Shown here piece after piece: positions 1 to 7,747 of a stretch of 11,158 bases of DNA (its first letter is position 1; each line of letters opens with the position of its first letter). Below the pieces are notes generated by a model. It was not told the origin of the DNA and did no database searches. It worked only from the letters and a program-made list of their open reading frames with translations. Source of the stretch: Christensenella sp. UBA5399 (GTDB lineage Bacteria > Bacillota > Clostridia > Christensenellales > Christensenellaceae); contig DHOD01000097.1 of NCBI GenBank assembly GCA_002407725.1, forward strand, positions 5,863-17,020, written 5' to 3'. Both the position numbers and the translations under genes were made by a program.

Positions 1-1
1 G

Positions 2-1891
2 ATTGACCAGGCAGATCCGGCAGCAGAGGCGGACGGCCGTGCAATGCGTATAAAACAAACGCAGAATGAAGTCAACGAACAGCTGCGCGCGGACTTTTTG
101 AGCATTGTCGAAAACGGCGTGCAGGAAGATACGGAGTACCTGTCGGAGGCAATCTCGTTTTATGAGCTGTATACGGATATAGACGGGCGGAACAAAGCGG
201 GTATAGCGCCCCTGCAGCCTTATCTCGACAGGGTTGACGAGGTGCAGACGCTGGAGGATTTGAACGGACTGTACAGGGAATTGGTTTACGCGAATGCGCC
301 AACACCATTCCGGATGGGCGTCATGTCGGACAACGTAGACCCTTCAAAAAATGTTTTGATGATGATTAACCCCATTAATTATTTGCCGGACATTAGCTTT
401 TATGAAGAAGGTAATGCGCAGGGAGAGGCGATGCTGGAGGAACGCAAATACCAGATTCAGAGCATGGCGGTCGCAGGAGGATACAGCCAGGACGAGGCGG
501 CGCAAATGGCGGAGGACGCCATATCGTTTGATGCTCTTATAGCGCAGTACATGCTTACACTGCCCGAGCAGATGCAAATAAACCTGAGCACTGATAACTA
601 CATCCCGTTCGATGAATTTTGCGCACAAAGCGAAAGCATTGATTTTGAAGGCCTGATCACCACGCTTGCCGGGGAGACCCCCGATGTTGTGAAAATGCTG
701 AACGAGTCTTATTACCAGAACATAGATTCCTTTGTGACGCAGGCCAATTTACCTATGATAAAAAACTGGATCAAAGCCGGATATTTATATGAAAATGCCG
801 AATATCTTTCAGAGGATATTGCCAACGCCTGCTATGCCCAGCCGGGGGAAGAGGCCGTTTCCGATGATTTCGATTACAGGGAAACAACAAATGGGATGGC
901 GTTCTTGCGCGTAAAGGAAGCCTTTGGCGCCGAATGCAGCCGGTATTATTCCGACAAGCATCTCACAGATGAGACAAAGGAAGAGATCACAAAAATGTGC
1001 GAAGACATGATTGAAGAATACAAGGAGCGGTTCACCGCAAATGACTGGCTGGAGAAGGAAACACGCGAAAAAGCGATAGAAAAACTGGACAAAATGGGGA
1101 TCATTGTGGGGCATACCGGCTACGAGAATCCGGCCAACGCAAATTTGCACATAAAGACGGTGGAAGAGGGCGGTACCCTGTTAGAGAGTTGTTTTTTAAT
1201 AAATGAAAATACGTGGAAGCATTCCTTCGATATATTGAATAAAGGGAATACGGGAGAGGACCGGGCAGGCAGTTTACTTCTTTTAATGAAATCATTTGAG
1301 ACGAACGCGAGCTACATTGGGGCAATCAATTCGATTGTCATCAACACCGCCATACTGAACGAGCCGTTTTACAGCGCTTCTTATTCGGACAGCCGCAACT
1401 ATGGCGGGATAGGCGCGTTTATAGGCCACGAGATATCGCACGCCTTTGACCAGCAGGGTTCCCTTTATGACGCGAATGGGGACATGGTCAACTGGTGGAC
1501 GGATAAGGATGCGGAGGAATTTGCGCAGCGGTCGCAAAAAATGGTGGACTTTTTTGACGGGCTGCCTTACATGGGTGGCGAAGTGGACGGCAAATTGACT
1601 GTGGAAGAAAATACAGCCGACGCAGGTGGGCTGAGCGTGGCGCTGGAGGTGCTGGAGGAATCCGGGGAGCCTGTGGATTACGAAGAATTTTTCAACACAT
1701 GGTCCGAATTGTGGGCAGATGAATCGACAGAAGATTCGGCGCTTCTTCGGCTAATACAGGATGTCCACGCGCCGGGGATATATCGTGTAAACCAGCAGAT
1801 GATGCTCATGGATCAGTTTTATGAGACGTATGGCGTGCAGGAGGGCGACGATATGTTTTTGACTGAGGATCAAAGATTCCATATATGGTAA
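2..1891 (+). CDS. M13 family zinc metallopeptidase (neprilysin/PepO type), 5' end cut off
   Basis: Zinc endopeptidase of the M13 family, which cleaves oligopeptides; bacterial members are often secreted or lipid-anchored. The reading frame is open to the left edge, so the ATG at 44 is probably internal. The missing part would hold the N-terminal export signal and the first part of the domain. Counting from that ATG, the zinc motif HEISH is at 462-466 within NYGGIGAFIGHEISHAFD. The third zinc ligand motif ENTAD is at 522-526 (E522, D526). The substrate-backbone motif NAxY is N421-A422-S-Y424. The C-terminal His/Arg pair of the family is H575 and R581 (VHAPGIYR), and the protein ends in the usual short aromatic tail (...HIW). 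All catalytic residues are present, so activity is expected. The PA of the common FPAAIL stretch is replaced by NT (INTAIL, 433-438). No terminator follows before the next gene, so read-through is possible. The family call is firm; the natural substrate is unknown. Confidence 0.95.
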   Translation: MDQADPAAEADGRAMRIKQTQNEVNEQLRADFLSIVENGVQEDTEYLSEAISFYELYTDIDGRNKAGIAPLQPYLDRVDEVQTLEDLNGLYRELVYANAPTPFRMGVMSDNVDPSKNVLMMINPINYLPDISFYEEGNAQGEAMLEERKYQIQSMAVAGGYSQDEAAQMAEDAISFDALIAQYMLTLPEQMQINLSTDNYIPFDEFCAQSESIDFEGLITTLAGETPDVVKMLNESYYQNIDSFVTQANLPMIKNWIKAGYLYENAEYLSEDIANACYAQPGEEAVSDDFDYRETTNGMAFLRVKEAFGAECSRYYSDKHLTDETKEEITKMCEDMIEEYKERFTANDWLEKETREKAIEKLDKMGIIVGHTGYENPANANLHIKTVEEGGTLLESCFLINENTWKHSFDILNKGNTGEDRAGSLLLLMKSFETNASYIGAINSIVINTAILNEPFYSASYSDSRNYGGIGAFIGHEISHAFDQQGSLYDANGDMVNWWTDKDAEEFAQRSQKMVDFFDGLPYMGGEVDGKLTVEENTADAGGLSVALEVLEESGEPVDYEEFFNTWSELWADESTEDSALLRLIQDVHAPGIYRVNQQMMLMDQFYETYGVQEGDDMFLTEDQRFHIW

Positions 1892-1954
1892 CGGTATTTC
1901 TGCGGTGTACGCTGTGTGAACCCGGAAAGGGAAAACCGGCAAACCAAACGTTTA

Positions 1955-2008
1955 TTCCGTTAGGCCGCCATACAGGGGCGTATTGCGCACCCTGTACCAA
2001 TTGCGGAA
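1955..2008 (+). promoter_or_regulatory. Stem-loop in the gap between the M13 peptidase and the membrane protein
   Basis: A strong hairpin has arms TACAGGGGCG (1971-1980) and CGC-A-CCCTGTA (1986-1996): ten base pairs, one bulged A and a 5-nt loop. A second, outer pairing TTCCG (1955-1959) with CGGAA (2004-2008) encloses it. No U-run follows, so it is not a standard terminator. It lies about 17 nt before the GGAGGT of the next gene. It could stabilise a processed mRNA end, attenuate, or act as a 5' leader element. Only the pairing is seen; the role is inference. Confidence 0.4.
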
Positions 2009-2038
2009 AATAAATAAAATTCTTGGAGGTACTATTTG

Positions 2039-2482
2039 ATGCAAAAAACACGAGGAGGCACATTGGTTTTTGTTACGGGTATTCTGTACATCATTTTCGG
2101 GGCGATTACGCTTGTTATGCTGGCTTTCGCTATTGCTGCCCTGGGAATGGTGGGTGGAGGGGCCCTGACAGCACCGCTTATCATCTCTCTGATTTTCCCG
2201 ACCGTCGTAGTCGTTTTTGAATTTGGTGCGGGGATTTATGCCGTTCGGAACGCGCATAAACTCCCGAAGGCGGGGAAGCTGTTTGAAAATGCAATCGGGT
2301 TGCTCATTATCATGATTATCAGCATTGCCTCCGAGGCGTACGCAGGCTCGCTTACAGTCCTCAGCTTTGTGAGCCTGGTCCTGCCGATCCTGATGCTTGT
2401 GGGGGCAGGTATGAATAAAAAAGAAGCACAAGAATCGGGCGTTCAGATAGAAAAATCCGGCAAGAAGAATAGTCAAAGTTAA
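2039..2482 (+). CDS. Small integral membrane protein, unknown function
   Basis: A 147-residue, very hydrophobic protein with four likely transmembrane segments: about 8-36, 44-68, 84-98 and 104-124. A short basic N-terminus (MQKTRGG) precedes them, and a charged, lysine-rich tail (126-147) follows that is probably cytoplasmic. A polar, basic loop (70-82) lies between helices 2 and 3. The ATG at 2039 is chosen because GGAGGT (2025-2030) sits 8 nt before it. A TTG directly upstream at 2036 would be only 5 nt from that site. No enzymatic motif is visible and I do not recognise a named family; it resembles the general type of small Bacillota four-helix membrane proteins. It lies downstream of the M13 gene on the same strand and ends before a strong terminator. 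It could be its co-transcribed neighbour, but no functional link is visible. Confidence 0.8.
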   Translation: MQKTRGGTLVFVTGILYIIFGAITLVMLAFAIAALGMVGGGALTAPLIISLIFPTVVVVFEFGAGIYAVRNAHKLPKAGKLFENAIGLLIIMIISIASEAYAGSLTVLSFVSLVLPILMLVGAGMNKKEAQESGVQIEKSGKKNSQS

Positions 2483-2574
2483 AGTAGAGGTGATCCCGCC
2501 TCGGCCAGAAACACTATATACCTGGAGATAGGCTGTATAGAGGTATGTTTGGCGGCATCATTTCTTTGACAATC

Positions 2575-2603
2575 AAAAAACGGAGCTTGCGCTCCGTTTT
2601 TTT
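2575..2603. terminator. Bidirectional Rho-independent terminator
   Basis: The stem is CGGAGC (2581-2586) with GCTCCG (2591-2596) around a 4-nt loop. It is flanked by A6 on the left and T7 on the right, so it has a U-tract in both directions. On the minus strand the loop reads GCAA, a GNRA tetraloop. It sits between convergent genes: the membrane protein ends at 2482 (+) and the M29 aminopeptidase ends at 2614 (-). It should serve both. Confidence 0.92.
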
Positions 2604-2613
2604 GTTCGCGTTT

Positions 2614-3729
2614 TTATTTCAACTGTTCGGGGTTCAGGCACTTGAGCTCGTCTGTCACAAAAATGCCGTCCTTGCGCACCAGCTTGTCGTCAAACCAGAT
2701 TTCGCCGCCGCCCATTTCCTTCGTCTGGACCAGCACAAGGTCCCAGTGCACTGCGCTTTCGTTGCCGTTGTATGCGTCGTCGTACGAGCTGCCCGGGGTA
2801 AAATGCAGGCTGCCCGCAATTTTCTCGTCAAACAGTATATCGCCCATTGAACGCGTGATAAACGGATTGACCCCCAGTGAGAACTCGCCCACATAGCGCG
2901 CGCCGTCGTCGGTATCAAATATCTTGTTGATGCGCTCGTTGTTGTTGGACGTCGCCTTGATGATTTTCCCGTCCTTGAATTCCAGGGAAACATTTTCGAA
3001 CTTAAATCCCTGATTGACGGAGGGCGTGTTGTACGTGATCGTACCGTTTACACTATCTATGACAGGCGCGGTGTATACTTCGCCGTCAGGCACGTTAAAG
3101 TGGCCGTCGCACTTTTTACACGGGATCCCCTTGATGGAAAAAGTAATGTCTGTGCCCGGGCCTTTTATATGCACTTTGTCGGTGTTGTCGTACACCTGCA
3201 TCAACGCATCCATGGCCTTAGACATTTTGGAATAATCCAGGTTGCACACGTCAAAATAGAAATCCTCAAACGCCTCGGTGCTCATGCTGGCCTGCTGTGC
3301 CATGGAAGGCGTGGGGTAGCGCAACACCACCCACTTGGTGTTTTTGACGCGCAGGTTGTGGTGCACCTCCTTGCTGTAGATCGACTGGTACATTTCCATT
3401 TTGTCGGGGGGCACGTCGCTCATTTCGGTGGAGTTCGCGCCGCCGCGAAAGGCGATGTACGCCTGCATTTCCTTCATGCGGGCGCTCTCCCACTTTGTGA
3501 TATCCTCAATTTGCTGCTTGCTTGCCTGCATCAGCCACGCGCGTGTGACAGGCGAATGCGGTGTGGATACATACGGCAGCCCGCCAGCCGTGTATACTTC
3601 CTTGACAAGCTGCGCCGCAAGGCTGTCATCCACGCCGATGGCGTCTATCAGCACCTTCTCGCCCGGCTGCACCGTGCAGGAATAATTGACCAGTGTGTGG
3701 CAAAGTTTTTTTACTCTCTCATCCGTCAT
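2614..3729 (-). CDS. M29 family aminopeptidase (AmpS/AmpT type)
   Basis: Cytoplasmic two-metal aminopeptidase that removes N-terminal residues from peptides. It has 371 residues, slightly shorter than the roughly 410 of classical AmpT and AmpS. The family's metal-binding set can be matched: E217 (DGEVYTAPV), E282 (VGEFSLGVNP), H309 and Y316 (LHFTPGSSY), and H328 and D330 (VHWDLV). Their spacing agrees with characterised members. The N-terminal half (about 1-190) is the usual non-catalytic domain. There is no signal peptide. The ATG at 3729 is supported by AAGGAAGG (3739-3746), 9 nt upstream. The SDR gene lies 87 bp upstream on the same strand, but a separate promoter-like sequence is present in that gap. 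Transcription should end at the hairpin just past the stop. The family call is firm; the peptide preference is unknown. Confidence 0.94.
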   Translation of the reverse strand: MTDERVKKLCHTLVNYSCTVQPGEKVLIDAIGVDDSLAAQLVKEVYTAGGLPYVSTPHSPVTRAWLMQASKQQIEDITKWESARMKEMQAYIAFRGGANSTEMSDVPPDKMEMYQSIYSKEVHHNLRVKNTKWVVLRYPTPSMAQQASMSTEAFEDFYFDVCNLDYSKMSKAMDALMQVYDNTDKVHIKGPGTDITFSIKGIPCKKCDGHFNVPDGEVYTAPVIDSVNGTITYNTPSVNQGFKFENVSLEFKDGKIIKATSNNNERINKIFDTDDGARYVGEFSLGVNPFITRSMGDILFDEKIAGSLHFTPGSSYDDAYNGNESAVHWDLVLVQTKEMGGGEIWFDDKLVRKDGIFVTDELKCLNPEQLK

Positions 3730-3738
3730 ATATTCGTA

Positions 3739-3783
3739 CCTTCCTTATGTTATATCGGTCTATCAAACATATTCAGTATAACA
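3739..3783 (-). promoter_or_regulatory. Possible promoter and RBS for the M29 aminopeptidase
   Basis: On the minus strand a TATACT hexamer (3775-3780) is preceded by TG one base away (3782-3783), giving an extended -10 element. No convincing -35 is present. It lies about 29 nt before the AAGGAAGG ribosome-binding site (3739-3746). This would let the peptidase be transcribed independently of the upstream SDR gene. Confidence 0.4.
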
Positions 3784-3816
3784 TATTTTCCCTTCCATGT
3801 TTCACATTGCCTGAAA

Positions 3817-4572
3817 CTAAAACGCCGTCCATCCGCCATCTACCGTCAACACGGTGCCGTTTACAAAACTGGATTCATCCGTTGCGAGGAAGAGCGCAGC
3901 ATGGGCGATTTCTTCCGGGTGGCCCTGCCTTGGCATCGCCTTGGTGCACACACTGGTGCGCTCCAGGCCGAATTCACTCAGGTTCTGCATGGAGAGGCCG
4001 ATGTTTGTTTCCACGCCGCCCGGGGCGATCGCGTTACAGCGGATGCCCTGGTTGGCGTACATAAAGCCCGTGTTTTTTGTTAAACCCACAACGCCGTACT
4101 TGGATGCCGTATAGGCCGCGCCCGCCCGCGCCCCATTGAGACCACCCACGGACGCAATGTTGATGATGCGCCCGCCTTTTTGGCACATCACCTGAACCGC
4201 TTTGCGGCAGCCGTACATAACACTGTACAGGTTAACACCCAAAACTCTTTCCCAGAGCGCATTGTCCAGTTCTGCAACCGGCATCATATTGTCCATAATA
4301 CCGGCATTGTTTACCAAAATATCCATTGCGCCGAATTGTCCCACAGCAAAATCAATCATATCTTCAACCTGCTGCTGGTCAGAAACGTCCGTTTCTTTAA
4401 ATACTATTTTGCCGGGGGCTCCCTTGCCCTCATCAATCAATGCTTGCACGCCATCCGGCTGTATATCGGCGGCGACGATATTTGCCCCTTCCTGTGCAAA
4501 CAACAGGGAGATAGCCTTCCCCATACCGGATCCTGCACCGGTCACCACAGCAACTTGATTTTCCAGTTTCAT
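3817..4572 (-). CDS. SDR family oxidoreductase (classical short-chain dehydrogenase)
   Basis: A 251-residue NAD(P)-dependent short-chain dehydrogenase, full length for the classical subfamily. The Rossmann glycine motif TGAGSGMG is at 11-18. D36 at the end of the second strand (VAAD) favours NAD(H) over NADP(H). NNAG is at 88-91. The catalytic tetrad is N114, S141, Y154 and K158 (YTASK). The IAPGGVET stretch (182-189) and the C-terminal VDGGW are also typical. The substrate cannot be told from sequence: such proteins are often labelled 3-oxoacyl-ACP reductase or glucose 1-dehydrogenase by default. The ATG at 4572 has AAAGGAG (4582-4588) 9 nt upstream. It is transcribed divergently from the ABC exporter across a 291-bp gap and in the same direction as the M29 peptidase. 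No terminator is seen between the two, so partial co-transcription is possible. Confidence 0.93.
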   Translation of the reverse strand: MKLENQVAVVTGAGSGMGKAISLLFAQEGANIVAADIQPDGVQALIDEGKGAPGKIVFKETDVSDQQQVEDMIDFAVGQFGAMDILVNNAGIMDNMMPVAELDNALWERVLGVNLYSVMYGCRKAVQVMCQKGGRIINIASVGGLNGARAGAAYTASKYGVVGLTKNTGFMYANQGIRCNAIAPGGVETNIGLSMQNLSEFGLERTSVCTKAMPRQGHPEEIAHAALFLATDESSFVNGTVLTVDGGWTAF

Positions 4573-4863
4573 TTTATTTCACTCCTTTTTTTGTAAATCA
4601 CGGTATATGTTTTATAACCAGCACGATTCCTTTCTACACACAAAACCCATAAAATACGGGTATTTGGACGATGGATACAGCTTCAGAATGGCCGGAATGG
4701 TAAGCGATCCGTTGTAAACACAAAAAAAACGGTTTGGTATTCCTTACAGGCCTGCTTTTTGGGCTGATAGGACAGTGAGAACGTGTAAGAAAATATTTGC
4801 CAACGCGTTTTATTGACGGTATACTTGTTCCGAGATTGATATACGTATCATATAGCAAAGAAG
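4573..4863. other. Divergent intergenic region between the SDR gene and the ABC exporter
   Basis: No gene is supported in these 291 bp; the frames open here have no ribosome-binding site and no recognisable protein. It should hold the promoters of the SDR (-) and exporter (+) genes. A nested set of imperfect inverted repeats is visible at 4690-4752. GGCCGGAAT (4690-4698) pairs with ATTCC (4739-4743) and GGCC (4749-4752) across a 5-nt bulge. CCGTT (4709-4713) and AACGG (4728-4732) pair inside it. No clear SDR promoter could be picked. Confidence 0.5.
4813..4850 (+). promoter_or_regulatory. Possible promoter/operator of the ABC exporter operon
   Basis: A good -35 hexamer, TTGACG, lies at 4813-4818. 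The best -10 candidate (TATCAT, 4846-4851) is at a long spacing, so the match is incomplete. An inverted repeat TGATA (4837-4841), four bases, TATCA (4846-4850) covers the -10 area. It could be a repressor site, as exporters of this type are often under local regulators. No regulator gene is in the window. Confidence 0.3.
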
Positions 4864-5805
4864 GTGATGATCATCGTTTTTTCTACCGATCAATTGTACA
4901 AAAGCTTTGGCGACAAACAGGTGCTGAAGGGCGTCTCCCTCACTGCGCAAAGCGGCGGCGCGCTGGGCCTGCTCGGCCGGAACGGCGCGGGAAAGACCAC
5001 AACCATCCGTATTGTAATGGGTGTTTTTCCGCCGGACAGCGGTAGCGTACTGGTGGATGGCGCGCATATTAACCGCGAGCGCCTCAACATAGGGTACCTG
5101 CCGGAGGAGCGCGGGCTGTACCCCAAAAGCCTGATATCGGAGCAGCTTATTTATTTTGCAAAGTTGCACGGGTTGAATGCGAATGCCGCAAAAAAGAGCA
5201 TGAAGTATTGGCTGGAGCGCATGGACATGGGCGAATACGCAAACAAAAAGCTGGATGTGCTCTCCAAGGGCAACCAGCAGAAGATACAGCTGGCCGTTGC
5301 GCTGATTGCCGATCCGGAGTTTATTATACTGGACGAGCCGTTTTCGGGCCTGGACCCTGTCAATGCGTCCATGCTCAAGGATGTTGTCAAGGAGCAGATT
5401 AAGGAAGGAAAGATCGTGCTGTTTTCCAGCCACCAGATGAACTATGTGGAGGAGTTTTGCGATCACATTGCGATACTGCACCACGGCGAAATTGTGCTGG
5501 ACGGCGCAATAGATGATATCAAGCGCTCGTACGACCGCCGCAAGCTGGTGGTCAAAAGCCGGTACACCAACGTGGTAGAGGAATATGTGCAAAACAACCT
5601 GGGCGGCATGATCCGCGGGCTGGAGCAGGAAGAGGGCGACGTGATTGTGACGCTGGACGAGGAAGGCCACAAAAACCGGTTTATCTCGGCGTTGGCCTCG
5701 CAGGATATAGACATTGACGGCGTTTATGTTTACGAACCGTCGCTAAACGATATTTTTGTGGAATACACAGGAGATGAAGCGGAGGCCATAGATGAAGCAA
5801 TTTAA
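4864..5805 (+). CDS. ABC transporter ATP-binding protein (NatA/YhaQ-like)
   Basis: Cytoplasmic ATPase that drives an ABC-2 exporter. It has 313 residues when counted from the GTG at 4864. The nucleotide-binding domain covers about 6-220: Walker A GRNGAGKTT (38-46), signature LSKGNQQ (133-139), Walker B FIILDEP (153-159) with catalytic E158, D-loop SGLDP (161-165) and switch H190. The Q-loop reads YLPEERGLYPK, with no Gln, which is usual in the NatA/YhaQ group. Residues ~220-313 form the C-terminal accessory domain of that group. The start is uncertain: GTG 4864 and ATG 4867 are both in frame, and the only purine-rich site (AGAAGG, 4859-4864) is 2 nt before the ATG and overlaps the GTG. It overlaps the permease gene by 14 nt, which indicates one transport complex. 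Sodium or drug efflux is likely by family; the substrate is not determinable here. Confidence 0.93.
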   Translation: MMIIVFSTDQLYKSFGDKQVLKGVSLTAQSGGALGLLGRNGAGKTTTIRIVMGVFPPDSGSVLVDGAHINRERLNIGYLPEERGLYPKSLISEQLIYFAKLHGLNANAAKKSMKYWLERMDMGEYANKKLDVLSKGNQQKIQLAVALIADPEFIILDEPFSGLDPVNASMLKDVVKEQIKEGKIVLFSSHQMNYVEEFCDHIAILHHGEIVLDGAIDDIKRSYDRRKLVVKSRYTNVVEEYVQNNLGGMIRGLEQEEGDVIVTLDEEGHKNRFISALASQDIDIDGVYVYEPSLNDIFVEYTGDEAEAIDEAI

Positions 5806-7060
5806 AACCGTTTTTTCATTTGAGCTTTTTAATTACCTGCGGCGCAAATCGTACATCGCGGTTACGCTTGTCATCATTGCGGTTGTGATTGTGCTGCTGT
5901 GCATCCCCATGATCCAGCAAGCGTTCAGCACGGACGCCCCTGCAGAGGCAGAGCCTTCCGCTGAAACGCAAAAGGTGGCGTATGTGGATGTGTCAGGCCA
6001 GCCGGACGAGGCGGTTGCGCTGGAGCATTTTAACAGCGCCTTTGCGGAGGACGGCATTGAAATGGTGCCGGTGGAGGCGGACGAGGCGCAACTGGCGGAT
6101 ATGGTGGACAATGAGGAATACAGCTTTGCCATCATCCGTACCGGCCCGCTTGCCTATACGCGCTATGTACGCAACATCACAATGTACGATGCATTTGACA
6201 GCAAATTCAGCGATGTGCTGCTGGACCAGTATAAATATGATGCGCTGCTGGCGTTGGGGGTTTCCCAAAGCGATGTGCAGCAACTGGAGGAGGCGGTGGT
6301 GGTGCCCGATGTGCGTACCACGGAGACAGGAAAGGACCAGAGCGAGACGTTCTTTTATACGTATATATTGATTTTTGCGCTGTACATGGCCATTGTGATT
6401 TACGGCCAGTTTGTGGCGTCCAGCGTGGCGGCGGAAAAGAGCTCGCGCGCGATGGAGCTGCTGATTACATCCGCAACCCCCAAAAGCCTGATATTTGGCA
6501 AGGTGCTGATTACCGGCACGGCGGGGTTGTTGCAGTTTGCGCTGATACTCGGCTGCGCTGCAATTTTCTACAATGCCAACGCAGCGTTGTACGAAGACGC
6601 GTGGCTGATACAGTCCATGTTCTCCATACCGCTGTCGCTTGTACTGTACACCATATTGTTCTTTGTGCTGGGATTCTTCATTTATGCGTTTTTGTATGCG
6701 GCGCTGGGCAGCCTGGTCAGCCGTATGGAGGACCTGGGAACGGTTACGCAACCTGTCACATGGCTGTTTATTGTGGCGTTTATGGTGGTGATTTTCTCCA
6801 TGAACACCGGCCAGATCGATAATCCGGCCATGGTGGTCTGCTCGTTCATTCCGTTTACATCCCCCATGGCGATGTTTACGCGCATTGCAATGGGCAACGT
6901 GATGCCGATCGAGATTGTTATTTCGATTGCGATATTGATTGTGTCATGCCTGTTGATCGGTTGGGTGGCCACGGGCATATACCGCCTGGGCGTGCTGATG
7001 TACGGCAAACCACCCAAGCTGGGCGAGGTGTTTAAAATGCTGCGGAGCGCCCGCGGCTGA
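5792..7060 (+). CDS. ABC-2 type permease (NatB/YhaP-like)
   Basis: A 422-residue membrane subunit that pairs with the preceding ATPase. TM1 is about 21-41. A soluble, probably extracytoplasmic, acidic domain of ~145 residues follows (43-185). Five further membrane segments lie at about 186-210, 236-260, 278-308, 322-338 and 375-398. Family hallmarks are the cytoplasmic coupling stretch EKSSRAMELLITSA (215-228) followed by FGK (235-237), and SFIPFTSPMAMFTR (351-364). The topology, a large loop after TM1 and then a 5-TM block, matches the NatB group of ABC-2 exporters. The ATG at 5792 has GGAGG (5781-5785) 6 nt upstream, inside the ATPase gene, so translation is probably coupled. Export of Na+ or a small toxic compound is inferred from family only. 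Confidence 0.92.
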   Translation: MKQFKTVFSFELFNYLRRKSYIAVTLVIIAVVIVLLCIPMIQQAFSTDAPAEAEPSAETQKVAYVDVSGQPDEAVALEHFNSAFAEDGIEMVPVEADEAQLADMVDNEEYSFAIIRTGPLAYTRYVRNITMYDAFDSKFSDVLLDQYKYDALLALGVSQSDVQQLEEAVVVPDVRTTETGKDQSETFFYTYILIFALYMAIVIYGQFVASSVAAEKSSRAMELLITSATPKSLIFGKVLITGTAGLLQFALILGCAAIFYNANAALYEDAWLIQSMFSIPLSLVLYTILFFVLGFFIYAFLYAALGSLVSRMEDLGTVTQPVTWLFIVAFMVVIFSMNTGQIDNPAMVVCSFIPFTSPMAMFTRIAMGNVMPIEIVISIAILIVSCLLIGWVATGIYRLGVLMYGKPPKLGEVFKMLRSARG

Positions 7061-7151
7061 CCGTATCGCTAGCGGTTGACTATTTTGGATTGATAGTATG
7101 AGTCCATATTGAAACAAGTTGGATAATTTGAATCGACAGGGAAGAGCCGGA

Positions 7152-7733
7152 ATGGAAAACGAATATCTAATCAATGCCTGCAGCGGGCAGGGCATTGATG
7201 TAATAGAAGGCCAGAACGTCACTGTTATTGATGTGGAAGGCGGACAGGTGGCAGACTTTTTTGCGGAATGTACAGGAAACCCCAACGAATTTTTGTCTAC
7301 CGCAGTTACAATTGACTGCAACGAATCCGTGCGGTTGCATATAGGGGATTATATCTACTCGAACCTCTATCATCCCATGTTCCAAATTATCTGCGATGAA
7401 GTAGGAGAGCATGATTTATTATTCCCCTGTTGCCGTCCGGAAATGTATGATTTTTTTTACAAAAATGGCGCAGGGCATCCAAATTGCTTTGATAATATCA
7501 ATCAAAGCCTGGAAGAAAACAGGCCGATTATTCAACCGGTCAACCTGTTTATGCACACAACAATTGGCGAGGATGGGAAAGTAAGTATCAATCAGCCTGT
7601 TTCGAAAGCGGGAAACAAAATTGTCCTGCAAGCTAAAATGAATATGCGGTTAGCAATTGCCGCCTGCAGCGTGTCGGAAAGCAATTGCAACAGCCAAAAT
7701 TGTTCCGCAATAAAGGTAGCGATCGAGGGGTAA
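7152..7733 (+). CDS. DUF1989 / urea carboxylase-associated family protein
   Basis: A 193-residue member of the DUF1989 family. Family features are VTVIDVEGGQVADFF (23-37), STAVTIDC (49-56), LHIGDYIYSNL (62-72), FPCCRPEMYDF (91-101), GHPNCFDNINQSL (108-120) and AIAACSVSESNCN (168-180). Conserved residues C94, H109/C112 and C172 are candidate zinc ligands. Some DUF1989 proteins are subunits of carboxyguanidine deiminase in guanidine-degradation operons. Here there is a single copy with no urea or guanidine carboxylase nearby, so that role cannot be assumed. The ATG at 7152 is preferred because AGGGA (7138-7142) is 9 nt upstream; the frame can be extended to a TTG at 7119, but without a ribosome-binding site. 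It lies 91 bp after the permease on the same strand. No hairpin with a U-tract separates them, so read-through from the exporter operon is possible. The region looks more AT-rich than the exporter genes. Family firm, function open. Confidence 0.85.
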   Translation: MENEYLINACSGQGIDVIEGQNVTVIDVEGGQVADFFAECTGNPNEFLSTAVTIDCNESVRLHIGDYIYSNLYHPMFQIICDEVGEHDLLFPCCRPEMYDFFYKNGAGHPNCFDNINQSLEENRPIIQPVNLFMHTTIGEDGKVSINQPVSKAGNKIVLQAKMNMRLAIAACSVSESNCNSQNCSAIKVAIEG

Positions 7734-7747
7734 TACTAATAAGTTTT

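Noticed and set aside
1298..1360. Apparent loss of the NAxY substrate-binding motif in the M13 peptidase (a first alignment suggested a 5-residue deletion).
   Set aside because: Aligned without a gap, N421-A422-S-Y424 takes the place of the NAxY motif and the following NSIVINTAIL matches the family spacing, so the motif is present.
1952..2476. A 174-codon minus-strand frame opposite the small membrane protein.
   Set aside because: The + frame has a perfect GGAGGT site and a coherent four-helix protein; the minus frame is polar and without likeness.
3100..4083. A 327-codon + strand frame opposite the M29 and SDR genes.
   Set aside because: It is antisense to two clearly conserved enzymes and rich in His, Arg and Cys, as expected of a mirror frame; no family likeness.
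4810..5670. A 286-codon minus-strand frame opposite the ABC ATPase, and a similar one at 5993-6751 opposite the permease.
   Set aside because: Both are mirror frames of well-conserved transporter genes, without recognisable domains or ribosome-binding sites.
7060..7090. Possible terminator or promoter just after the permease gene (ACCG/CGGT pairing, TTGACT at 7076-7081).
   Set aside because: The stem is only four pairs without a U-tract, and no -10 lies at a suitable distance from TTGACT.
7119..7151. Start of the DUF1989 gene at TTG 7119.
   Set aside because: No ribosome-binding site precedes it, and the added 11 residues are not family-like; ATG 7152 has AGGGA at 9 nt.
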